Of a DNA stretch of 42,906 nt, positions 1 to 6,185 are shown piece by piece. The translations under genes and the position numbers were made by a program. The DNA is taken from NCBI GenBank assembly GCA_019912395.1, contig JAIOIH010000081.1, positions 1 through 42,906 on the forward strand, written 5' to 3'. This stretch comes from Flavobacteriales bacterium. Lineage in GTDB: Bacteria; Bacteroidota; Bacteroidia; Flavobacteriales_F; PHOS-HE28. The notes under the pieces were generated by a model. That model saw only the letters and a program-made list of their open reading frames with translations. It did no database searches and was not told where the DNA came from. Numbering within the stretch: the first letter of the stretch is position 1; the number at the start of each line of letters is the position of its first letter.

Positions 1-207
1 TGCTCTGTCTGTGGTTTTATTTCATATCTTTTTAATTTAATTCGCGGATTTATTGTTTCCCTAAACTGTGCCGCTCGTCTTTTGTTTTTATATTTCTCGG
101 CCGGGCTATTTATTTAACGCGCCATTTAATTGCGCCCAACTTCTCGGTTGTAAACATATGTGGTTTATTTCTCCTTCAGTTCGTGAGGGAACTTCGGCAG
201 TAGGTCA
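1..207. other. AT-rich intergenic stretch
   Basis: This stretch is visibly richer in A and T than the rest of the window. I see no open reading frame, tRNA or clear hairpin in it. It could hold promoters for a gene outside the window on the left, but no convincing TAnnTTTG box with a partner could be picked out. Confidence 0.4.
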
Positions 208-1449
208 CTATTGAGGACGGTAAAGCCACATGGGCCAATCCACAACTGGCGCGAGCCACCGGCAGAGAAAGGGCGAGCTCGTGCCTGCTTGGTTGTTCAG
301 GGTGCATGGGGTGCCCGCGCATGAGGCTAAGGTAAGCGCGCCTGGTTGATGAAAGCACGGAAGTGAGCACGAGCGAACTCCGATATACATCGGAGGCTGG
401 CGCAATAACAAGGAGCTCATCGCCGGCCCTTTCTTATGATCTTCATTGCGCGGCCGTATGATATCGGCCAAGTTCCAGTTGTACATCTTGGGGTCCGTGG
501 TGCTGGTGAATTGGACCACCACCGCATCGATGTCCTTGTGGTATTTCGCGATGCTCTGGTAGCCGGGTACCCATCCCTTGTGTTCGTACTCATAGATGGA
601 CGAGTAGATCTCCTGCTCGCCGGCATCGAACAAGGATCCATCGTTCAAGGCGCGGAGGAACAGGCCCACGTCCTCCGCCGAGGCCACCATGCCGATATCG
701 TCGGTCTTCAGATCGAGAGGATAGCCGACATGATAACCGCTCATCACATCCTTCATGTCCACATCACCGACCGATCGGAAGGTGTGTTTGAGCTGAAGCC
801 GGTCCAGGATCCTTTCCTGGATGAACTCAAAGTGAGGATGGTCCAGCACCTGGTCCATGATCTTGGAAAGCAAGAGGTAATTGGTGTTGCAGTAGGCGTA
901 GCCTTCGCCCGGGGCGAAGTCGGCCGGCAGGCCGAGGATCAAGTTGAGCTTCTCCGCATAGCTTCCTTTCGGGCTGGCCCAATAATCGGGGGCATCGGTA
1001 TAGTTGGGGATCCCGCTGCGGTGCTGGACCAACATCCGCAAGGTGATCCTGTCGGCATTTTCGATCCTGCCGATCAGCTCGGGCAGATAGTTCGCCAGCG
1101 TCTTGTCCAAGGACAGCCGGCCATCCTGTACCAATTTGGTGACGGCGACCACGGTGTACAGCTTGCTGATGCTGGCGATCTTGAACAGCGCATGCGGGTC
1201 CGCGGGTATTTTATTCTCACGGCAATGCCAACCGGCGGCAAAGAATGCAGGTGGCCTGCCCGCTTGGTCCACATAAACGATGATCCCGGCAAAGCCCTCG
1301 TCAACGGCTTCCTCCAACTGCTCCTGCACGGTATCGGGCAACGGTAAGATCCACGCTTTCACCAGGATCCATGGCACGAAGAACAAGGAGATGACCGTTC
1401 CGGTCAACAAGACGAACTGGATTATTCGTTTTGTTCTTCTCTTAGACAT
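208..1449 (-). CDS. Serine hydrolase, beta-lactamase/DD-peptidase fold, membrane-anchored, with aberrant C-terminal tail
   Basis: This is a penicillin-binding-protein-like serine hydrolase (class C beta-lactamase / D-Ala-D-Ala carboxypeptidase superfamily). Residues 8-35 form a hydrophobic N-terminal anchor. The catalytic SxxK is S93-I-S-K96, the second motif is Y186-C-N188, and HKG at 290-292 replaces the usual KTG. The catalytic domain is likely periplasmic; the substrate (peptidoglycan peptide or an ester) cannot be told from sequence. The recognisable domain ends near residue 335-340 (about position 430). The last ~70 residues are Cys/Pro/Leu-rich, do not resemble the family, and are read through the repeat at 330-397, so the original stop has probably been lost. 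Upstream of the start lies another copy of that repeat. Confidence 0.85.
   Translation of the reverse strand: MSKRRTKRIIQFVLLTGTVISLFFVPWILVKAWILPLPDTVQEQLEEAVDEGFAGIIVYVDQAGRPPAFFAAGWHCRENKIPADPHALFKIASISKLYTVVAVTKLVQDGRLSLDKTLANYLPELIGRIENADRITLRMLVQHRSGIPNYTDAPDYWASPKGSYAEKLNLILGLPADFAPGEGYAYCNTNYLLLSKIMDQVLDHPHFEFIQERILDRLQLKHTFRSVGDVDMKDVMSGYHVGYPLDLKTDDIGMVASAEDVGLFLRALNDGSLFDAGEQEIYSSIYEYEHKGWVPGYQSIAKYHKDIDAVVVQFTSTTDPKMYNWNLADIIRPRNEDHKKGPAMSSLLLRQPPMYIGVRSCSLPCFHQPGALTLASCAGTPCTLNNQAGTSSPFLCRWLAPVVDWPMWLYRPQ
330..397. repeat. Dispersed element with palindromic core, copy 1
   Basis: A repeat of about 60-70 nt ending in the imperfect palindrome CTCCGATATACATCGGAG (380-397), preceded by GCACGAGCG and by the string AAGGTAAGCGC. 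Related copies lie at 1529-1592 and 4979-5036. Here it is read as the 3' tail of the serine hydrolase gene. The copies differ by several substitutions and small indels, so they are old or diverging. Confidence 0.6.
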
Positions 1450-1528
1450 TTAGTTATTACTCGGTTGTCCTGGGGCTGGCCATGCTCCTGCCTTCTTCTG
1501 GTCTCCAGGTAGGAGTGGCGTTCATTCC

Positions 1529-1592
1529 AGATGCCAAGGTAAGGGCCTTGGATGAAGGGAGCACGAACGTAGACGATCGTGATACGGAGATG
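1529..1592. repeat. Dispersed element with palindromic core, copy 2
   Basis: Shares with the element at 4979-5036 the order ATGCCAAnGTAAGnGCC, then GAAAGCACGAGCGT or a variant (here GGAGCACGAACGT), then a degenerate palindrome. It sits 80 bases upstream of the serine hydrolase start. Read on the minus strand it encodes a peptide weakly similar to that at copy 3 (NERHSYLETRRR against SEGYKFVETKAR), which suggests both derive from the same longer element. Confidence 0.5.
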
Positions 1593-1624
1593 GGAAATGG
1601 ATTGACCGGCAGGAGCAAGGTCCA

Positions 1625-2290
1625 CTACCTGTTCAAGAAGTACGTCTTGAACTCAGCGATCTCCTGCCGCTCGATCTCCAAGTATTTGCCGAAGATCTTG
1701 TCACCCACTTGGGACTGCAATGCGGAGATCCCCACGTCGATCAGGCGCAGCCCTTTTGGCGTGAGCAGGATGTTGTCGAAGGCAAGCCCGCCGATGTTGG
1801 AGGGGCGCTTCAGGTCGCGATGAACGAAGCCTGCTTGGTGCAATTTGGTGAGGTCATCCTCGAACACGTCCAGCCAGAGTTCCCGGATCTCCACCTCGTA
1901 CGATCTATAGTCCATGGGATACAAGCGCTCCATCACGAGCATCTCGGCCTGGAGCTCCTCGTTGAAATCCAAGCGGATGAATTGCACCACCAGACCGTTG
2001 ATGCGATTCGCGAACTGCATCTTCTCCGCCTCGCTCCCGATCTCGGAGCGTGTGTCGCCGAGAAAGAGTTTGCCCACCTCGGTCTCGCTGAGGACGATCA
2101 CGGTGTTGTTCGCGCCGGAAGAGAGTTTGCGGGGGTGTTTCAACGGTCCGGGGGCTATTGGATGAACGAATGATCCGACCGTTTCCAGTGCCTGGCGTTG
2201 GGAACGGCCTTTGATCGACCTGCCCAAATGTAGGCGCGGGGAACCGTGTAGGACCTGATGCTGGCGCGTGCGTGGCCCGAGTGCCAGCAT
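1625..2290 (-). CDS. Small protein-kinase-like protein (Kdo/WaaP or Ser/Thr kinase fold), start uncertain
   Basis: Kinase landmarks are visible in order: a GANNTV nucleotide-loop-like segment near residue 59, a likely ATP-binding lysine at K74, the catalytic loop HRDLKRPSN at 157-165 and a metal-binding position D185 in DVG, where DFG is usual. The protein is much shorter than typical Ser/Thr kinases and lacks most of a C-lobe, as in lipopolysaccharide-core (Kdo/WaaP) or RIO-like kinases. The start is a problem. The 5' end overlaps a REPIN (2258-2358), and a promoter-like TACATTTG (minus strand, 2225-2232) lies inside the reading frame with no in-frame ATG after it. The true start may be non-ATG (for example CTG at 2188), or the gene may have lost its 5' end. 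Substrate unknown. Confidence 0.6.
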   Translation of the reverse strand: MLALGPRTRQHQVLHGSPRLHLGRSIKGRSQRQALETVGSFVHPIAPGPLKHPRKLSSGANNTVIVLSETEVGKLFLGDTRSEIGSEAEKMQFANRINGLVVQFIRLDFNEELQAEMLVMERLYPMDYRSYEVEIRELWLDVFEDDLTKLHQAGFVHRDLKRPSNIGGLAFDNILLTPKGLRLIDVGISALQSQVGDKIFGKYLEIERQEIAEFKTYFLNR

Positions 2291-2358
2291 CAGGGCTTCG
2301 AGTGCGCTTCGAGTGCGCTTCGAGTGATCGCTCGCACTCGCGACACGCGAGCGCTATC
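2258..2358. repeat. REPIN-like paired palindromic element, long form
   Basis: Left half: ATGCTGGC...GCCAGCAT inverted repeat (2258-2290). Right half: CACTCGCGACACGCGAGCG (hairpin CTCGCG/CGCGAG) ending at 2358. The spacer holds three tandem copies of the 11-mer CTTCGAGTGCG or a variant (2296-2326). The sister element at 5522-5600 has only one copy, which accounts exactly for the length difference (101 against 79 bp). Two inverted REPs joined by a spacer is the layout known for REPINs mobilised by RAYT transposases. Confidence 0.75.
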
Positions 2359-2392
2359 CCAAAACGTGGACGTTCGCGCTACCGTGCTGCGG

Positions 2393-2836
2393 CTATGATC
2401 CCCCCTTTTGCGCAGAACCGTACTTCGACCAGATCAAATGATCAATGGAGAATCTGCCCGCTCCGGCGATCAGGAGGGACAGGTACACCAGGCTATGCAG
2501 CAATGGCAGTTCCTGCTTTCCAAATCCATCGGTCGCATGCACGATCAGGGCTGCCACCAGCATGGTGATCAGCAAGGGAATGGCGGCTGCGCGCGTGGCG
2601 AATCCCACGATCAGGAACAGGGAGCAGAAGAATTCAGCGAATACCGCAAGCGCCAGGGAGATCGGCGCGCCCACGCCAAGAGGGTCGGAGAAGCGTATCG
2701 GCTCGTCCCCGAACAAGCGGGTGAACTTGCCCATGCCGTGTGTCAGCATGAAGATGCCGATACCGACGCGGAGCAGCAGGAGTACCGTGTCGATCCGCGT
2801 GGAATATTTGCCCGGGTTGAAAAGGACCTTGATCAT
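2393..2836 (-). CDS. DoxX family membrane protein
   Basis: This is a 147-residue protein with four predicted transmembrane segments (roughly 16-36, 55-78, 82-100 and 108-127) and the DoxX signature LRVGIGIFMLTHGMGK near residues 27-42. DoxX-family proteins are small integral membrane proteins linked in some bacteria to redox or thiol stress; no enzymatic role can be read from this sequence. It is the last gene of a same-strand AraC - pirin - DoxX cluster, about 150 bases behind the pirin gene. DoxX and pirin genes are commonly neighbours, which suggests a shared response to oxidative or electrophile stress. Its 3' end lies 35 bases from the REPIN. Confidence 0.88.
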   Translation of the reverse strand: MIKVLFNPGKYSTRIDTVLLLLRVGIGIFMLTHGMGKFTRLFGDEPIRFSDPLGVGAPISLALAVFAEFFCSLFLIVGFATRAAAIPLLITMLVAALIVHATDGFGKQELPLLHSLVYLSLLIAGAGRFSIDHLIWSKYGSAQKGGS

Positions 2837-2987
2837 TCGTTCTTTATTGGTCTATGTTGAGTTGTTCGCTGTTCCCTAAGTGGCCATCCACGGTGCCTGA
2901 ATATGCCATCGTGCTGCTCACCTATCGCCAGCAGCAAACAGCTTCGTCGGCCCGCGTTGGCCAGATTCCGGGATCTCCCGCAATTGA

Positions 2988-3866
2988 TCAGATGCTCATC
3001 GGGACGTCCATGAGCAGCACGCGGGATCCGGTGGTGGCTTTCACCGTGATCGCATCCGTATCCCATACGCCCATGCCATCCCTTTTCGAAAGCTTTTCGC
3101 CGTTGATCTCCACGTCCCCCTCCAGGATGAACGCGTACACGCCGTTCCCGGCTCTCTTGATGCTGTACTTCTCCGCGTGCCCGGCATCAAAGTTCCCGAG
3201 GTGGAACCAAGCGTCCTGATTGATCCACACCCCTTGGTCATCCGGGTCGGGGGAGAGGACCTGATAGAATGCGTTCTGCTTCTGGATGTCACGGATCGAG
3301 ATCTGGTCGTACCGCGGTGTTACGCCGCGCTTTCTGGGAAAAAGCCAGATCTGCAGGAACTTCACTTCGCTGTCCGCGTTCTTGTTGTACTCCGAATGGG
3401 TCACGCCCGTGCCTGCGCTCATCACCTGCACATCGCCTTCCTTGATCACGGCCACATTGCCCATGCTGTCCTTGTGCTCCAGATCGCCTTGGAGCGGAAT
3501 GGAGACGATCTCCATATTGTCGTGCGGATGTGTCCCGAAGCCCTTCCCAGCTTGTACCCGGTCGTCGTTGAGGACCCGGAGCACGCCGAAGTTCATCCGC
3601 TCCGGGTTGTGGTAGTTGGCAAAGCTGAAAGTGTGATGGGAGTTGAGCCATCCGTGGTCGGCATGACCTCTGGTCGCCGCTTTATGTATCACCGTGTTCA
3701 TCGTTCTGTGTTCCTTATTGGGTAAATGGTTGAAGCCGACCCGCTCCATCAATTCATCGTAGGTCGAGTCCGCGACCTGGTCTTTTGCGGCCCTTGCCAG
3801 GCGTGGAGCAACAACGCCCACTACGCCGGCCAGCAGCGACTTTTTGATGAAGGTGCTTCGTTCCAT
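2988..3866 (-). CDS. Pirin family protein with N-terminal export-type leader
   Basis: This is a bicupin pirin protein. The first cupin carries the metal-binding pattern HTFSFANY, then HPHDNMEI and later HSEYN; the C-terminal cupin begins near WFHLGNF. Pirins are Fe(II)-binding proteins, some with quercetin 2,3-dioxygenase activity. The start chosen (3866) gives an unusual 55-residue leader, MERSTFIKKSLLAGVVGVVA onward, with a hydrophobic core and an ARAA-like cleavage region, suggesting export. A second possible start, ATG at 3701 (residue 56), would give a standard cytoplasmic pirin and has AAGGAA about 10 nt upstream. Because the 55-residue leader stays open and is signal-like, I favour the longer form. 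It lies between the AraC regulator and DoxX. Confidence 0.87.
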   Translation of the reverse strand: MERSTFIKKSLLAGVVGVVAPRLARAAKDQVADSTYDELMERVGFNHLPNKEHRTMNTVIHKAATRGHADHGWLNSHHTFSFANYHNPERMNFGVLRVLNDDRVQAGKGFGTHPHDNMEIVSIPLQGDLEHKDSMGNVAVIKEGDVQVMSAGTGVTHSEYNKNADSEVKFLQIWLFPRKRGVTPRYDQISIRDIQKQNAFYQVLSPDPDDQGVWINQDAWFHLGNFDAGHAEKYSIKRAGNGVYAFILEGDVEINGEKLSKRDGMGVWDTDAITVKATTGSRVLLMDVPMSI

Positions 3867-4008
3867 GATCGTCCGGTTTTGAACTGCGGGACAAAGGTCG
3901 GGCGCCCGCCTACGCCTTGGAATATGACAATGCGGGGCATGCGTATGAAAATCCGACATCTCCCCGGAAAACGGGTTCCGGTCCTGCACTTCAACTCACG
4001 CGCTGGGC

Positions 4009-4935
4009 TCAAAGGGGCCGTTCCTTCCGTTTGAATGCCGAAGGGGAAAGCCCTTCGCATTTCTTGAAGAAGGCGCTGAAGTTGGCGGGCTCGCTGAAGC
4101 CCAGTTCATGGCCGATCTCCTTGGCGGAGAGGCCGGAGAAAAAGAGCAGCCTTTTGGCTTCGGTGATGATGCGGGCCTGGATGTATTCCTTCGCCGTCTT
4201 CCCGATCTTCCCCTTGATCGTGCGGTTCAAGTGGTCCGGTGTCACATCCAGCTGGTCCGCATAGTACGCGGCGGAATGCTGGCTCTTGTAGTGCGCTCCC
4301 ACCAGGGTCTTGAATTCCCGGACGATGAGGCTTCCGCCCATGGGGGCTTGCGCTTCCAGAGGGTCTATGGAGCAGATGTTGTTGCACTCGATCAGCAGGA
4401 GCTTGAGGTAGGCGCCAATGGATTGCATCCTCAGCTTGCTCTCACTGCGGAAGAGCGCCAGCGTTCTTTCCGCGAGATCCTCGATCCGGTCGAACTGCGC
4501 TTGCGTGGCCGGTAAGGGCGGGCTCTCCCCATAATTGCGGAAGAGGTTGAGGCTCTCGATGAACGCCAGCGGGATGCTGGTCTCGATCAAGAACTGCGAA
4601 GAGAACGTGAGTGCGAAGCCGAGCGAAGACTCCTCTTCGATCACCTGATGCACCTGTCCGGGAGCGACGAAGAAGACCTGTCTCCGGCCAAGGGGGTAGG
4701 AGCGGAAATCCACTTTATGCACGCCCTTGGCCCTTTTGACCACCAGCACGGTAAAGAAATCGTGCCGATGGGGTTCATCCACCGCTCCATCGCGCTTGGC
4801 ATGGATGTCCTCCATCCGGGAAATTCCAAAGCTCAGCTCCTCATTCCGAGGATTGACGTTCGGGTACTCCTTGATCGGGGTCATTCGAATGGGCATGGGG
4901 GCTTCTCCTGCAGGCACAACTGGCGCGTGCGTCAT
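4009..4935 (-). CDS. AraC family transcriptional regulator
   Basis: The N-terminal half (about residues 35-150) is a cupin-type sensor domain with the motif PHRHDFFTVLVV and the strand FFVAPGQVHQV. The C-terminal ~100 residues form the double helix-turn-helix of AraC/XylS regulators, with the conserved second helix LSAKEIGHELGFSEPANFSA and the terminal SPSAFKR. It probably activates the downstream pirin and DoxX genes on the same strand (about 140 bases to the pirin start). The first 13 residues are encoded within sequence resembling the nearby dispersed repeat, so the native start may be the ATG at 4896 or 4884. The ligand is unknown. Confidence 0.9.
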   Translation of the reverse strand: MTHAPVVPAGEAPMPIRMTPIKEYPNVNPRNEELSFGISRMEDIHAKRDGAVDEPHRHDFFTVLVVKRAKGVHKVDFRSYPLGRRQVFFVAPGQVHQVIEEESSLGFALTFSSQFLIETSIPLAFIESLNLFRNYGESPPLPATQAQFDRIEDLAERTLALFRSESKLRMQSIGAYLKLLLIECNNICSIDPLEAQAPMGGSLIVREFKTLVGAHYKSQHSAAYYADQLDVTPDHLNRTIKGKIGKTAKEYIQARIITEAKRLLFFSGLSAKEIGHELGFSEPANFSAFFKKCEGLSPSAFKRKERPL

Positions 4936-4978
4936 GCTCGTGCCTTGGTCTCAACGAATTTGTAGCCTTCGCTCATGA

Positions 4979-5036
4979 TGCCAAAGTAAGCGCCTGGGGG
5001 AGGAAAGCACGAGCGTGCTCCGACACGTATCGGACC
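4979..5036. repeat. Dispersed element with palindromic core and RAYT-like leader, copy 3
   Basis: Contains GCACGAGCGTGCTC and the palindrome CTCCGACACGTATCGGA, and shares the AAAGTAAGCGCCTGG block with copies at 330-397 and 1529-1592. On the minus strand it runs into an ATG at 4976 that opens the 14-codon peptide MSEGYKFVETKARA. This resembles the first residues of Bacteroidota REP-associated (IS200-like) transposases, which often begin M-x-x-x-YKF. It may be a relic of a RAYT 5' end with its REP. Confidence 0.45.
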
Positions 5037-5176
5037 GAAATCCAACGGACCACGCGATAGAGCAGGGAGGTATTGGCGTTGTTGATAAATTCCATCACCG
5101 GCGTTGCTCTTTCCATGCCGTTCGGACCGTATGTTGTGGTCGTTGCCTTGACGGAAATTTCGGCAGCGCCAGACCA

Positions 5177-5227
5177 ATGAGATCACTGGAATTGTTCGCG
5201 GGCGGAGGCGGGCTCGGCATGGGCTAA
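5177..5227 (+). pseudogene. Remnant resembling the N-terminus of a DNA C5-cytosine methyltransferase
   Basis: An ATG at 5177 opens MRSLELFAGGGGLGMG followed at once by a stop. The string LELFAG-G-GGLG is motif I (S-adenosylmethionine binding) of C5-cytosine methyltransferases, which normally sits at the extreme N-terminus exactly as here. No motif IV (PCQ), VI or VIII is found in the following bases in any frame. The fragment is only 16 codons, so chance similarity cannot be excluded, but it has the right motif, position and start codon. It lies in a repeat-bearing 340-base stretch between the AraC gene and a small conserved gene. Confidence 0.4.
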
Positions 5228-5278
5228 TAGCCAAACGGTTCACCAATGAAGCAGCCTCACGATCAGGAAAAATGTAAC

Positions 5279-5479
5279 ATGATGAAGTCCCCGTACACGG
5301 TGATCGGCTATTGGACCGATACAATGCAACGTTTCGCCACTTCGCTTTGTGCCGCCAATGCGGACGATGCTGAAAAAGCTTGTTTGCACCTTCATCCCGG
5401 CGTTGCCGTTTGCGGAGTTCTTGCCAAGTACCACAGAAGTGCTGAAACAGCGGTTCACGTTGGGTTATCGCTGGGTTGA
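5279..5479 (+). CDS. Small conserved hypothetical protein (YTVIG...QRFA type)
   Basis: This is a 66-residue product beginning MMKSPYTVIGYWTDTMQRFA. The pattern YTVIG-(Y/L)-x-x-DT-x-QRF(A/C), an alanine/acidic middle (AANADDAEKAC) and VxVCGV near the end recur in short hypothetical proteins of diverse bacteria as I remember them. Function is unknown; no catalytic motif, signal or membrane segment is visible. An upstream in-frame ATG at 5246 would add 11 residues that do not fit the pattern. The last ~15 residues look less conserved, so the 3' end may have drifted. Confidence 0.5.
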   Translation: MMKSPYTVIGYWTDTMQRFATSLCAANADDAEKACLHLHPGVAVCGVLAKYHRSAETAVHVGLSLG

Positions 5480-5521
5480 ACCGAGGTAACGGTACACTGC
5501 AACTGGCCTAAGCATCCCCAA

Positions 5522-5600
5522 ATGCTTGCGCTCGCGTGTCGCGAGTGCCAGCATGTGGGCTTCGAGTGATTGCCCGCACCCGCGACACGCGAGCGCTATC
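5522..5600. repeat. REPIN-like paired palindromic element, short form
   Basis: A 79-bp sister of the element at 2258-2358. The left palindrome is CGCTCGCGTGTCGCGAGTG, the spacer has one GGCTTCGAGTG 11-mer, and the right palindrome is CGCGACACGCG followed by AGCGCTATC. The two halves are imperfect inverted copies of each other. It occupies the gap between the small gene at 5279-5479 and the T9SS gene at 5775; the rest of that gap shows nothing recognisable. Confidence 0.75.
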
Positions 5601-5774
5601 TGAGGGTGGGGTCGGAACCAGTCCAACCGGTCTTGCAAGACCCGGCGGCTTTGGGCGCAGCTCCTTGGCGGAAGCCATGGGTCCCGGTACCGGAAGCGGA
5701 AAAACCACATGAATATATGAGAAGGACATGGCATTGATCATTCTTAAAATTGTTGATCCAAAAACTTGAGATAA

Positions 5775-6185
5775 ATGAAGACACGCACCAACACATCGCT
5801 GCCGCTGTTCCTGATGCTCTTGTCAGCCCCCTTGCTGGGCCAAACCTTGGAGCACGACAATCTCACCCCTCAGTTCGGGGAAGTCTTTGAGATCAACGAA
5901 ACTTCCTATGAAGCCACGAATACCGGAAGCGCCGGAATGATCTGGGATTTTTCCGCGCTACCCGGAACCCCTGCCTATTCCCTGACCTTCTTGGATCCGG
6001 CGGGCACACCCGGCGGGTCATCCGCTCCGAATGCAACCCATGCAGCGGATTCCCAGCAGGAGGTGATCGAATATTATGCTTATTCCCCGGAAGGCATTGA
6101 CTATTACGGGGCGTATTCAACGTTATTCGAATATTATGGCATTTACCAAGACCCGGAGCGAAGGCTTCAATTCCCCACAAGTTTG
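5775..6185 (+). pseudogene. T9SS-sorted secreted protein, 5' part (split by IS)
   Basis: The N-terminal 137 codons of a secreted protein. Residues 1-22 are a Sec signal peptide (MKTRTNTSLPLFLMLLSAPL, then LGQ). The mature part is rich in Gly, Ser, Tyr and Thr. The reading frame is interrupted after SL at 6185 by the IS at 6186-8015; read-through gives only ten further codons from the IS end. Joining 6185 to 8024 gives a continuous frame (FPTSL followed by NTTWEDDL), so the gene was intact before insertion, encoding about 341 residues. The 3' part and sorting domain are at 8016-8638. Function of the secreted domain unknown. Confidence 0.85.
6178..6185. repeat. Target site duplication, left copy (CAAGTTTG)
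   Basis: The eight bases CAAGTTTG directly precede the left terminal inverted repeat of the IS and recur exactly at 8016-8023 directly after the right one. Removing the IS plus one copy restores the reading frame of the host gene. Confidence 0.85.

Noticed and set aside
5015-5227. 70-codon frame through the methyltransferase-like remnant as a complete gene
   Set aside because: Only the last 16 codons resemble a known family; the part before the ATG at 5177 crosses a palindromic repeat.
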